A stretch of DNA of 64,000 nucleotides from Candidatus Hydrogenedentota bacterium (GCA_029552745.1 JAKPDK010000070.1:1-64000), one strand, 5' to 3'. Shown: positions 53,956 to 62,043, counted from the first letter of the stretch. Translations and numbers: made by a program. Notes: generated from the letters alone by a model not told the origin.

Positions 53956-55719
53956 CTAAGTGGCACCGATTTTTTCCGCCTGTTTTTTTAATTCTATTTG
54001 TCGAGCGATCAGAACTTTGATAAGTTCCGTGTCTCTATTTTCTTCAGCCTTTCGAATGGCTTCACTGTTTTTCTTAATGCACGCGTTTAACGCTTCGTGT
54101 TTAAGCCGTTTGATACGTTTTTCGACCAATGCTTCGCGATGGTCCGGCGAAATAGACGGTGAATTTGCTGCGGCGGCTAACAAAGCGGAAGCATTTTCAT
54201 CTTCAGGGGATAAGACGGCTTCTTTATCTTTTTCATTCAGCACGATATCCAATACATCTTTTAGGGGACCGGGTTCCATGGGTGTGTCTGCGAGGGCTTC
54301 CCGGGTTTTAGTCCGCAAAGGTTCTGACTGCAGCAGAGCCGCAATGAAGGCGCAGTCGTCTAAGTTGACCGCGTTTTTCTTTTGGGTTGGAGAATTGGAT
54401 GTAAACCTGTTCGATGCGCCGTCTTCTTCCTGAATGCGGTGGAACTCTCGTTGCAGTGACCAAAAGTCAACACGTAGTTCGCGGCTGATACGTTTAAGAT
54501 ATTCCTCTCTCCGCAACGGGTCGTTGACGGTATGTAAAATCGTGAACAATTCCCGCGCGATTTCTGTGCGCCCTTCAACGGTTTCCGTTCTTTCTGAATT
54601 CATTCGGATATAGAAAGACACGAAGTCCAGGGCGGCTGAGAGCAATTTTTTGAAAGCGTCAGCCCCTTGTTTTTTTATGAAATCGTCGGGGTCGTTTCCG
54701 TCGGGCAGAACAAGTGCGCGAACCGACAGACCAGCGGCAGTAAGGAGCGCGACCCCTCGCAAGGCGGCTCGGATACCGGCAGCGTCGCCGTCATAGACCA
54801 CGATCACTTCGGGAACGTGTCGTCGAAGGCGCGTGGCTTGTTCGATGGTAAGTGCGGTACCGCAAGTGGCAACGACATTTTCTATGCCGCTATCGAAGCA
54901 GCGCATGAGGTCGAAATAGCCCTCGACAAGGAGGGCGCATTTTTCTTGGCGCAGCGCATTACGCGCTTCGTAAAGGCCAAATAATTCTCGTCCTTTTTGA
55001 TAGATGGGGTTTTCTGGAGTATTGATGTACTTGGCATTCGTAGCGTCGCCGCTGAGGTCGCGCCCGCCAAAGGCTATAATTCTACCTGCCGTATCTCGGA
55101 TGGGTATCATGAGGCGGTGTCGGAAAAAGGAATAGAGCTTTCCGTGTTCTCCTCGGCGGACAAGCCCGGAAGAAAGGAGAACGTCGTCCTTGAATCCAGC
55201 CTTTTTTACGGCGAGTACAAGGGAATCGTAATCGTCGGGTGCGTAGCCGATTCCAAATCGTTTAACAGTGTCGATTGACAAGGTTCTGCCGGCAAGATAA
55301 TGGCGCGGAACGCTGCCCTTGAGAGGATCGCTCAAATAGTTTTGGAAAAACTTCGCGGCGACATTGTTGAGTTCTAAAAGTCGGGCTCGCAGGTGTTCTT
55401 CGTTGTCTGTTCTTTCCGTTGTGGCAGGCAGGCGGATTCCGGCGCGTTCGGCAAGCCGGCGCAAGGCGTCGTTAAAGGATAGCCCTTCAAACTCGCGCAG
55501 AAAAGCAATAACGTCTCCACCTTTTTGACAACCGAAACAATAGAATTTCTGTTTTTCCCGGGTCACGTGAAAAGATGGCGTTTTTTCTTGGTGAAAGGGA
55601 CATAATGCAACATAACGGTTGGACCCGGATGGTTTCAGGTCCACAACCGCGCCGACGATATCAACAATATCGACGGCAGCGAGCACCTGAGCAATGACTT
55701 CTGGAGGATACTTACGCAA
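53956..55719 (-). CDS. dnaG: DNA primase
   Basis: Makes RNA primers at the replication fork with the DnaB helicase. The CHC2 zinc site is present (CPFHQEKTPSF then FYCFGCQKGGD); the TOPRIM core has LLVEGYFDLMRCFDSG and VIVVYDGDAAG; the C-terminal helicase-interaction domain is helical. 587 aa. The only reasonable start is TTG 55719 (RKYPPEVIAQVLAAVDIVDIVG follows), giving low initiation strength, common for dnaG. Upstream, 55720-55888 holds no gene. Confidence 0.96.
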   Translation of the reverse strand: MRKYPPEVIAQVLAAVDIVDIVGAVVDLKPSGSNRYVALCPFHQEKTPSFHVTREKQKFYCFGCQKGGDVIAFLREFEGLSFNDALRRLAERAGIRLPATTERTDNEEHLRARLLELNNVAAKFFQNYLSDPLKGSVPRHYLAGRTLSIDTVKRFGIGYAPDDYDSLVLAVKKAGFKDDVLLSSGLVRRGEHGKLYSFFRHRLMIPIRDTAGRIIAFGGRDLSGDATNAKYINTPENPIYQKGRELFGLYEARNALRQEKCALLVEGYFDLMRCFDSGIENVVATCGTALTIEQATRLRRHVPEVIVVYDGDAAGIRAALRGVALLTAAGLSVRALVLPDGNDPDDFIKKQGADAFKKLLSAALDFVSFYIRMNSERTETVEGRTEIARELFTILHTVNDPLRREEYLKRISRELRVDFWSLQREFHRIQEEDGASNRFTSNSPTQKKNAVNLDDCAFIAALLQSEPLRTKTREALADTPMEPGPLKDVLDIVLNEKDKEAVLSPEDENASALLAAAANSPSISPDHREALVEKRIKRLKHEALNACIKKNSEAIRKAEENRDTELIKVLIARQIELKKQAEKIGAT

Positions 55720-55888
55720 GACAGTACTTAAGGGTTTACCTGTTAAATGGTTACAAAGTTAGGATGCCGGTTGAAGACATGCTAAGTTATTGTCAAATGA
55801 CGCGACAACTTTACTTTTAAGACAGATCTATCCACTGACCCGTCAACACTGAGGAGCTTACCACAGGTTCAGATGTTTTGTCAACTGG

Positions 55889-55972
55889 CTGTATAAGTCC
55901 AGTACCTTTGCATTTTTTGTTATGTTGGAAAAGGAGGTAAAGAGACCATCCTCCATGAAGGTTATTAAGAGA
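55889..55972 (+). repeat. duplicated intergenic element, copy A
   Basis: About 83 bases shared with copy B at 57363-57445. It starts CTGTATAAGTCCAGTACC, contains a CATTTTTTG tract, then a GGAGG...CCTCC hairpin directly before an ATG (55955) and ATGAAGGTTATTAA. The short frame from that ATG runs only to a TAG at about 56026, about 23 codons. Whether it is a small gene, an RNA or a mobile-element end is unknown. Confidence 0.7.
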
Positions 55973-56025
55973 ACGTCACTGACGCGTACCGTCATAGGTG
56001 GGTTTGATCTATCTATGACCCCTTA

Positions 56026-56113
56026 GTCCTCGCGCACGCGCGGGGGATGAAAGCCCGCAGCAAATGTTCGGGGCAGTCATTAAAAAGTTCTCGCGCATGC
56101 GCGGGGGATGAAC
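56026..56113 (+). repeat. two orphan type I-E-like CRISPR repeats
   Basis: Two units of about 28 bases at 56026-56053 and 56087-56113, sharing GT-CTCGCGCA-GCGCGGGGGATGAA with about three differences. Start-to-start distance is exactly 61, as in type I-E arrays (28-29 repeat plus 32-33 spacer). The GC-rich palindrome with a GATGAA tail resembles I-E repeats. No I-E cas genes are in the window and there are only two units, so this is a relic or a coincidence. Confidence 0.55.
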
Positions 56114-56159
56114 TCGCCACGTTGTTCTAATGTCATCCTTCTAATGTCATCCATTTTCT

Positions 56160-56228
56160 TAGTCCCCTGCACGGGAGGGGACAAAGGGGGGCTGAACCCT
56201 GCGCAGGGGATAGAAAGCCGCCCCCCGC
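56160..56228. repeat. GC-rich palindromes
   Basis: GTCCCCT (56162-56168) pairs with AGGGGAC (56176-56182), and CCCTGCGCAGGG (56197-56208) is a perfect palindrome. They bridge the orphan repeats and the dispersed palindromic element at 56229. Confidence 0.5.
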
Positions 56229-56378
56229 TGTCATTGCGAGGAGTACTGCAGGCCCGACGGGGCAATCCCCTTGGGAATCAGGGGGAAACCCGGTGATGGG
56301 ACAGGTCGTAACGCGTGGTGCCCTACAAAAGATGAGGGGATTGCTTCGTCACTTGGGAACTCGGTCCGCGCAATGACA
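56229..56378. repeat. dispersed palindromic repeat (TGTCATTGCGAGGAG type), copy 1
   Basis: Starts TGTCATTGCGAGGAG and ends with the diverged inverse CGCGCAATGACA; inner arms GGCAATCCCCTT and GGGGATTGCTTCG also pair. About 150 bases, no ORF of its own. Related units occur at 57563-57716 and 57795-57840. Non-autonomous REP/MITE-like element. Confidence 0.75.
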
Positions 56379-56501
56379 ATCGGGTGTATAACCTCAGGTC
56401 TAAGTTAGCAATGCACGGTGAGACGTTTGTGAGCTTATATACCAATTTCGGACAAAACCACCGAAGGCAGAAGGGTTATGACGCTGATAGATTGGCTTCG
56501 G

Positions 56502-57074
56502 TCAGACGAGTTCGATTCCGACTGCTGCGAGTGCCTTCCGCAACTCATCGGGGTTGAAAGGCTTTTTCAATAAAGCGACTCCCTTATCGACAAGGTCTTT
56601 AAGGGGCTCTGCAGCGTCGGAGGATACCACGGCAATGACAGCTGTTCCAGGTCGTTCCTCGGGCTCCGTCAGTCGTCTGCAGATATCGGAGGCATTTGTT
56701 CCTTGAAAAGCCATATCAACAATGGCGACATCAGGTTCAAAGAGGGCAACCAACCGTCCCGCATCGAAACTATCGCGTGCGATTTGGAAATCACAAGCAT
56801 TACGCGTTTTTTCCAACTGTTTTTGGATATTGCTTACTAAGGTATTGTCCTGGGAGATCAACAAGATTTTGCAGCGCTCTTCTCGGAGTTCAGGCGGAAG
56901 GGGGATGTTGTGTTCGCGCATAAACTTGATGACGTTTTCGTGGCGGACCCGTCGGTGACCGCCAGGCGTCTTAAATGCATGTAACGCCCCCGATTCTGTC
57001 CATTTGCGAATGGTATCAGACGTGACATGACAAAACGCTGCAACTTCTGAAGTCGTATAAGCTGGTTTTTTCAT
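56502..57074 (-). CDS. MerR/excisionase-type HTH protein with receiver domain
   Basis: 190 aa. Residues 1-58 are a helix-turn-helix of the MerR/excisionase class (YTTSEVAAFCHVTSDTIRKW, GGHRRVRHENVIKFM). Residues about 68-188 are a CheY-like receiver: ILLISQDNT start, VAIVDMAFQG with the phospho-acceptor Asp, AVVSSD, and LLKKPFNPDEL with the conserved Lys. Order is DNA-binding first, receiver second, the reverse of typical response regulators. No histidine kinase is nearby. It sits 83 bases after tRNA-Thr on the same strand and may be read from the tRNA promoter. It lies inside a repeat-rich patch. Confidence 0.88.
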   Translation of the reverse strand: MKKPAYTTSEVAAFCHVTSDTIRKWTESGALHAFKTPGGHRRVRHENVIKFMREHNIPLPPELREERCKILLISQDNTLVSNIQKQLEKTRNACDFQIARDSFDAGRLVALFEPDVAIVDMAFQGTNASDICRRLTEPEERPGTAVIAVVSSDAAEPLKDLVDKGVALLKKPFNPDELRKALAAVGIELV

Positions 57075-57157
57075 CTACCTAAACCCCATGCGCGCTTCTT
57101 GGGTGAAAGAGGCTACTTGCTCTCTGGTGCGCAGTTGGGAACTTCATTGACACATCA

Positions 57158-57233
57158 TGGAGCTGGATCGGGGATTCGAACCCCGGACCCCGTCATTACG
57201 AGTGACGTGCTCTACCGACTGAGCTAATCCAGC
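57158..57233 (-). tRNA. tRNA-Thr (CGT anticodon)
   Basis: Acceptor GCTGGAT/ATCCAGC, D-stem GCTC/GAGC, anticodon stem CGTCA/TGACG with loop CTCGTAA, T-loop TTCGAAT, discriminator T, encoded CCA. Eight bases after tRNA-Phe on the same strand. Confidence 0.96.
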
Positions 57234-57241
57234 GAAAAAAA

Positions 57242-57317
57242 TGGTGCCAAGGGGCAGGATCGAACTGCCGACACCCGGATTTTCAGTCCGGTGCTCTACC
57301 AACTGAGCTACCTCGGC
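57242..57317 (-). tRNA. tRNA-Phe (GAA anticodon)
   Basis: Acceptor GCCGAGG/CCTTGGC (one G-T pair), D-stem GCTC/GAGC, anticodon stem CCGGA/TCCGG with loop CTGAAAA, T-loop TTCGATC, discriminator A, encoded CCA. Confidence 0.96.
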
Positions 57318-57328
57318 ACCGCGACAAT

Positions 57329-57358
57329 AGAATACGACAATTCCCCTCGCCGTGTCAA
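57329..57358 (-). promoter_or_regulatory. promoter of the tRNA-Phe/tRNA-Thr unit
   Basis: Minus strand TTGACA (57358-57353), 18-base spacer, TATTCT (57334-57329), 11 bases before the tRNA-Phe 5' end. A perfect -35 at the right distance supports it. Confidence 0.75.
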
Positions 57359-57362
57359 GACC

Positions 57363-57445
57363 CTGTATAAGCCCAGTACCTTTGGCATTTTTTGCTATGT
57401 GGGATGAGGAATTGAAGAGAGGATTTTCCATGAAGGTCATTAAAG
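57363..57445 (+). repeat. duplicated intergenic element, copy B
   Basis: About 75-80% identical by eye to copy A (55889-55972). The hairpin before the ATG (57430) is GGAA/TTCC-like instead of GGAGG/CCTCC, including one G-C to A-T pair exchange. The frame after the ATG (MKVIKEKAPAHG) ends after 17 codons and diverges from copy A, which argues against a conserved peptide. It starts just beyond the tRNA promoter. A hairpin CCGTACTA/TAGTACGG follows at 57527-57550. Confidence 0.7.
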
Positions 57446-57562
57446 AAAAGGCACCCGCGCATGGCACCTTGAAATACGTTTGAAGTCCTTTACGAAACTC
57501 TTCAACATTTGGGATTACCTGTTTTTCCGTACTACGTCGTCCTAGTACGGAATTGCCCTACC

Positions 57563-57716
57563 CCTGTCATTGCGAGGAGTGCCGTTAGGCACGACGTGGC
57601 AATCTCCTTGGAACTTTGGAGATGCCCCGGACTCTGTCTTGCCGATAATTCTCTTGCGCTGCGCGGTTGAGGGGATTGCTTCGTCGCTTCGGGGACTCGC
57701 TCCTCGCAATGACAGG
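57563..57716. repeat. dispersed palindromic repeat, copy 2 (best preserved)
   Basis: Termini CCTGTCATTGCGAGGAG and CTCCTCGCAATGACAGG are perfect inverse copies (17 bp), and inner segments GACG..GCAATC continue the pairing to about 50 bases. 154 bases long. Short ORFs through it are accidental. Confidence 0.85.
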
Positions 57717-57794
57717 AGGAGGTACCGTGTAAAGGGATTTGTCTTGGTGAGCACGTGGTAGGGTGCGAGACCTTGCGCCTCTACAAAAAGAAAC

Positions 57795-57840
57795 GGGATT
57801 GCTTCGCCGCGCAGGGGACTCTATTCCTTGCAATAACAAT
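57795..57840. repeat. dispersed palindromic repeat, right half only (copy 3)
   Basis: GGGATTGCTTCGCCGCGCAGG...TTGCAATAACA matches the right half of copies 1 and 2 with several changes; the left half is missing. The rest of 57841-57996 holds nothing I recognise. Confidence 0.65.
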
Positions 57841-57996
57841 ATAAACATAGGGAACCTGGACAAGGGTACCTAGGGTGAAAACACCGCAAAACAAGTCACT
57901 GACTCGCTTCTATAAGTCCATGAAACAAGGTGGAACTCGTCCCTCCAAAGTGCGAAAAGACAAGGGACGATCGGCGGAAAGAGACGATCTAAATCC

Positions 57997-59487
57997 TTAG
58001 CAATTCGGCAAGAAGGCGCCCATATCTTTCAGCGTTTTTTGGAGCTCTTTAATTGAAATGCTTCTTGTATCAAGGTTCGTTTTTGAGGCAAGCGCCGCTG
58101 CGACGCCTGCGGCTTGGCCTGTAATGTAACACCCAGGCATGACTCGAATGGAAGACTGCATGTAGCGGTCGGTGCTTATACACCTTCCCGCCACAAGCAC
58201 GTTGTTCAACGTTTTGGGAGTAAGAGAGCGATAAGGAATCCCATAATTCTCTCCAGTACCAAGTCGGAAAGAGGTATGTTCTCTTAGGAAGGTTTCGTAA
58301 CTTTCTTTGTCCGGACGCGCAATGTGGATGTCCACTGGATACGAATACCTTCCAATTTCGTCCTCAAAAACAGCCCGAGTCTTGAAATCTTCCAGATTCA
58401 GGACGTAGTCGCCGATAATTCTGCGGGTTTCCCTGACGCCCAAAAGCGAACCCGTTGCCACCAACTCCATTTGCTCAAATCCTTTAAGGTACTCTTTGTA
58501 GTATCGCTCATATTCCAATAACGATTTTCTGCCCCAGAGGAGTGCTTTAGTCAACGATTCTTCATCGGTGCCGTCTAAACCAAACGTGTGACCGATGTTT
58601 CCGCCTCCGAGCGTATTCCCGACACGCCACATTCCCGGAAGATGTCGGTCTTCCAACGTAAAAACCCCGTCCTGGAAGGCTCTCTCGAGTTGGCTACCAC
58701 CTGCTCCCAAGCCTGAAGCATGCACTTTGTCCCAATCAATATTTGCCCATAAACTGCAAAGAGTTCCGGGCATCATGCCGCCGTCGGCGTCTCCCTTTTC
58801 GAAAGGCGCCCCCGCAAAGGCGCAAAGGTCTCCATCACCCGTTGCATCAATGTACATTTTCGCTTTAATGGCATAGAGCCCACTTTTGCCTGAACAAACT
58901 GCCGTTTGGACGCTACCGCGGTGTGTCAAGACGTCTATCAATTTCGTATAAAAGGAGAAGACAACATCCGCTTCAGTCAACAAGTTGTCATAAACGCGTT
59001 TCAGCGTCTCCGCACGGATGCCCATCCCATCGGGTGGAACGGTACCATCCGCTTTACGCAACGTCTCGAGAACCTCTTTCCCGATTCCTCCGGCCAAGAA
59101 GTTCTTGCCGTCTGTGAATTGCATAAATGCAGGCACCATTCCCGCCGTGCCCATCCCTCCAAGACAGGAATGCGCCTCGATGAGCCTGACATGACAACCC
59201 TGTCGAGATGCCGCCAAGGCAGCAGCGACACCTGCGGGTCCGCCACCCACAACAAGTACGTCACACTCGTATTTGACAGGTATTTTCTTGGAATAAACAA
59301 CCTGTTTTTTCAAATGTGGGTTTTCGTCCTTTGTGGGGTGAGGATGTTGCCTTTGCTCATGCTTCATGGTAGTTCCTATTTCCTGATTGCTGGCCTGTCC
59401 GTAGGAGTTTGTCATTTTTGTGATAATGGTGGCACCTGAACTAACCAGAAAAGTCCGTCGAGAAAGCCCAGATTTTCTTCTACGCAT
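57997..59487 (-). CDS. Tat-exported FAD-dependent oxidoreductase
   Basis: 496 aa. Twin-arginine motif SRRTFLVSSGATI at the N-terminus, a hydrophilic His-rich spacer (35-65), then the FAD-binding GGGPAGVAAALAASRQG with the acidic end LIEA at about 76-100. LGGMGTAGMVPAF, DATGDGDLCAFAGAPFEKGD and the closing AGRCISTDRYMQSSIRVMPGCYITGQAAG are typical of the FAD_oxidored family common in PVC-type bacteria. Substrate unknown; probably a periplasmic sugar or organic acid. GAGGGGAG precedes the ATG. Divergent from the UroD-like gene. Confidence 0.88.
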   Translation of the reverse strand: MRRRKSGLSRRTFLVSSGATIITKMTNSYGQASNQEIGTTMKHEQRQHPHPTKDENPHLKKQVVYSKKIPVKYECDVLVVGGGPAGVAAALAASRQGCHVRLIEAHSCLGGMGTAGMVPAFMQFTDGKNFLAGGIGKEVLETLRKADGTVPPDGMGIRAETLKRVYDNLLTEADVVFSFYTKLIDVLTHRGSVQTAVCSGKSGLYAIKAKMYIDATGDGDLCAFAGAPFEKGDADGGMMPGTLCSLWANIDWDKVHASGLGAGGSQLERAFQDGVFTLEDRHLPGMWRVGNTLGGGNIGHTFGLDGTDEESLTKALLWGRKSLLEYERYYKEYLKGFEQMELVATGSLLGVRETRRIIGDYVLNLEDFKTRAVFEDEIGRYSYPVDIHIARPDKESYETFLREHTSFRLGTGENYGIPYRSLTPKTLNNVLVAGRCISTDRYMQSSIRVMPGCYITGQAAGVAAALASKTNLDTRSISIKELQKTLKDMGAFLPNC

Positions 59488-59631
59488 GGATGATTCTCCC
59501 CTCTAGTTTACACGTTATCTCTTGAGAAAAACACAGAAAGAAGTTGAACATACCCCAGGCTTAAGATTACCCTATCGGCTTATTTCCACTTTACTATTAT
59601 GGCACTGCCGTTTCAACGGAGGTTTTTGTTA

Positions 59632-60636
59632 ATGACACCGCGTCAACGAGTTATTCGTGCAATTGAATTGGGACATCCCGATCGTGCCCCCCGTGATCTT
59701 TGGGCGCTTGCGGGGGTTTCCATGTTTCGTCGACAAGAATTGGAGGAGGTGCTCTCGTTATTCCCTACGGACTTTGCTTCACCGCCGGGGGTGTACGGGC
59801 GTTCTACTCGTCAACGCGGAACCGCCGCCCAGGTAGGTACGTACGTCGATGAGTGGGGTTGTGAATGGACAGTGGCGGAGCCCGGCGTCTGCGGGGAAGT
59901 GAAGAACCCCATTTTGGAGGATTGGAGCCGCTTGGAAGACTGGACACCGCCCTGGGAGCTACTTGACGAAGCTGATTTCAGCAAAGTGGATGATTTTTGT
60001 AAGAACACGGATAAGTTCGTTAAAGCCGGCACGCACACGCGCCCGTTCGAGCGCATGCAGTTCTTGCGCGGCACAGAGAACCTTTTTCTTGATATAGCGA
60101 TGATGTCAAGTGAGTTCATGGAGCTTTGTCGGAGAATACATGAGTTTAATTTGCGCGAGATGGAGCTTTGGTCAAAGACAGCCGTAGATGCTGTGGGATT
60201 TATGGACGACTGGGGAACGCAGCACAATCTGTTGATCTCCCCGGTTCTGTGGCGCGAGATCTTCAAGCCCATGTACAAGGATTATTGTGACATTCTCAAG
60301 GCAAAGAGCAAATATGTATTTTTCCATTCCGACGGACATACCCAAGAAATTATCCCAGACCTGATCGAAATAGGCATTGATGCGCTTAATACTCAGCTTT
60401 TTTGTATGGATATAGAGGAGTTGGGTAGGAAATTTAAGGGGCGTATCACGTTTTGGGGGGAAATTGACCGTCAGAATATTTTACCGTTTGGCTCGGTTGA
60501 AGATGTCCGTGCAGCAGTCCGACGGGTACGGCGCGCACTGGACGACGGTTCGGGAGGGGTTATTGCTCAGTGCGAATGGGGAAACCGCGACCCAAAGGAA
60601 AACATCATTGCCGTTTTTGAGACGTGGTTAGAATAG
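59632..60636 (+). CDS. uroporphyrinogen decarboxylase-like (URO-D superfamily) protein
   Basis: 334 aa in the URO-D/cobalamin-methyltransferase barrel fold. Starts TPRQRVIRAIELGHPDRAPRDLW, the usual opening, with DWGTQHNLLISP, FKPMYKDYCDIL, FFHSDGHTQEIIPDLIEIGIDALN and FWGEIDRQNIL. The family includes true HemE and corrinoid methyltransferases; the residues here fit the latter-type branch found in many copies in PVC-like genomes, not housekeeping HemE. GGAGG nine bases before ATG 59632 decides the start. Confidence 0.85.
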   Translation: MTPRQRVIRAIELGHPDRAPRDLWALAGVSMFRRQELEEVLSLFPTDFASPPGVYGRSTRQRGTAAQVGTYVDEWGCEWTVAEPGVCGEVKNPILEDWSRLEDWTPPWELLDEADFSKVDDFCKNTDKFVKAGTHTRPFERMQFLRGTENLFLDIAMMSSEFMELCRRIHEFNLREMELWSKTAVDAVGFMDDWGTQHNLLISPVLWREIFKPMYKDYCDILKAKSKYVFFHSDGHTQEIIPDLIEIGIDALNTQLFCMDIEELGRKFKGRITFWGEIDRQNILPFGSVEDVRAAVRRVRRALDDGSGGVIAQCEWGNRDPKENIIAVFETWLE

Positions 60637-60865
60637 GTTACAGCCGTTTCCTTTCGCCAGCAGAACCCCTTTTGTCGTAGTGGGCGTGTGAATAATTTGA
60701 CTGATTTGAAAATGAGTCGCAAAATATGAAATGTTTTCCTGTTTCCTATTGTTCTGAATAGTGAGGTTGTTAAGGGATAAAGATAGCGAATACACTCTCG
60801 AAAGAGGCGTGGGCGACTTTTTAATTGAATAGACGTGGGGCAAAACTACTAACGAGGTGACGAAC

Positions 60866-61618
60866 GTGACATCAAAAAAACGCTGGAGCGACGTGTACAA
60901 ATCGGAAAACCCGTTCCAGCTGCCTCAGGCTTTACTTCATGCACTGAGGCAGAAGTCGAAAGAATTTAAAACAAAATCTGAGGTGAAATATCTCTGGATT
61001 TATGTTTCACATGATTCTCTCGATGATAATGGAACGCCCTCCAAAAGGCTCTCGACCGAAGAATGGCTTAATGTGATTGATGAGGCGGCTTCGCTCGGCG
61101 TTCAATACGTGGTGATCAGTGTAGGAACTTCGTTAAACGAACACCCCGAGGTCAAGGAAATTTGTCAATGGGCGCAGTCGATGTACGGCATGCACGTGGG
61201 GGTGCATTTGTACTGTGAAAAGTTGACACCCGATGAGAGCGTGTTATTGCTTGACTTGGACAAATCGAAAACGGCTGTCTTTTTGGATTGCTGTGATCCC
61301 GCCGTGGAGGCTCGTTTCAAAGAACACGGATTTGACGTCTACCCTGCCTTAGGGCAAGACCAAGAGCACGTTTCGCCGGAATGTCATCTTCCGGAGGAAA
61401 TGACCTGTGTGGGTGCTGCTGGAACGCTGTACACGTGCGGATTGGTTTTGGGCGAAACCGAGTATCGTCTCGGGCATTTTTTTGAACGTCCTTTGGATAG
61501 TGTGATGCACGATCCCTCTTTACCCCATAGCATTCCTGAAGGGCTTCCGAAGTCAAAACACCGTTGCAACGGTTGTCCGCCTTTGATGGTTCAGAAAATG
61601 CAAGAGCGAACAAAGTAG
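60866..61618 (+). CDS. radical-SAM-like protein without the 4Fe-4S cysteines, with SPASM-type C-terminus
   Basis: About 250 aa. Segments follow a radical-SAM barrel: KYLWIYVSHDSLDDNG where CxxxCxxC would be, LSTEEWLNVIDEAASLGVQYV, ISVGTSLNEHPEV where GGEP would be, CQWAQSMYGMHVGVHLYCEKL and SKTAVFLDCC. The SAM-cluster cysteines and GGE are replaced. The C-terminal part keeps Cys at about 173, 181, 191, 234 and 237 (TCVGAAGTLYTCG, HRCNGCPPLM), matching a SPASM auxiliary-cluster domain. It may be a non-catalytic partner or an Fe-S carrier. GAGGTGA precedes GTG 60866; GTG 60857 is an alternative. The 229-base gap before it shows nothing clear. Confidence 0.75.
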   Translation: MTSKKRWSDVYKSENPFQLPQALLHALRQKSKEFKTKSEVKYLWIYVSHDSLDDNGTPSKRLSTEEWLNVIDEAASLGVQYVVISVGTSLNEHPEVKEICQWAQSMYGMHVGVHLYCEKLTPDESVLLLDLDKSKTAVFLDCCDPAVEARFKEHGFDVYPALGQDQEHVSPECHLPEEMTCVGAAGTLYTCGLVLGETEYRLGHFFERPLDSVMHDPSLPHSIPEGLPKSKHRCNGCPPLMVQKMQERTK

Positions 61619-61720
61619 CTTCTTGCTGTTGTGATGGAGCCGCCTTTTTCACCCAGTTACCTTTCAAATACGAGTGTGTTTCATGACGAGAAAGCGCAAG
61701 TAGGAAATGAGTTGGATTTC

Positions 61721-61749
61721 TTGACACTCGTATGTTCGTGTGGTAATAT
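61721..61749 (+). promoter_or_regulatory. promoter of the tRNA-Gly-Lys-Leu-tig-clpP run
   Basis: TTGACA (61721-61726), 17-base spacer, TAATAT (61744-61749), 13 bases before the tRNA-Gly 5' end. Confidence 0.8.
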
Positions 61750-61762
61750 AAGCCCGAGCTGA

Positions 61763-61837
<75 letters not shown>

Positions 61838-61888
61838 GATTTTCTTTATGCGGCGGGGCCTGCGAAGAGTTCTATCGGTTTCCAGGAT

Positions 61889-61965
61889 GGGTCGCTAGCT
61901 CAGCTTGGTAGAGCAGGGGACTCTTAATCCCAAGGTCGGGGGTTCGATTCCCCCGCGACCCACCA
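61889..61965 (+). tRNA. tRNA-Lys (CTT anticodon)
   Basis: Acceptor GGGTCGC/GCGACCC, D-stem GCTC/GAGC, anticodon loop CTCTTAA, T-arm GGGGG TTCGATT CCCCC, discriminator A, encoded CCA. Confidence 0.97.
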
Positions 61966-62043
61966 GCGGTTGCCGACTCCAGATACGGGAAGGCGGTCGA
62001 CTCCTCACGCAGACGCGGAGCTGTTTCGGTAACGAGGTTCCGT

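Noticed and set aside
56197-56220. CCCTGCGCAGGGGATAGAAAG as a third repeat related to the 2007-2403 array or to the orphan pair
   Set aside because: Only the GGGATAGAAA tail agrees and the spacing does not fit the 61-base period.
57542-57863. ORFs through the repeat patch (SLRGASPRSDEAIPS-like peptides)
   Set aside because: They are translations of the dispersed palindromic repeats, a known source of false ORFs.
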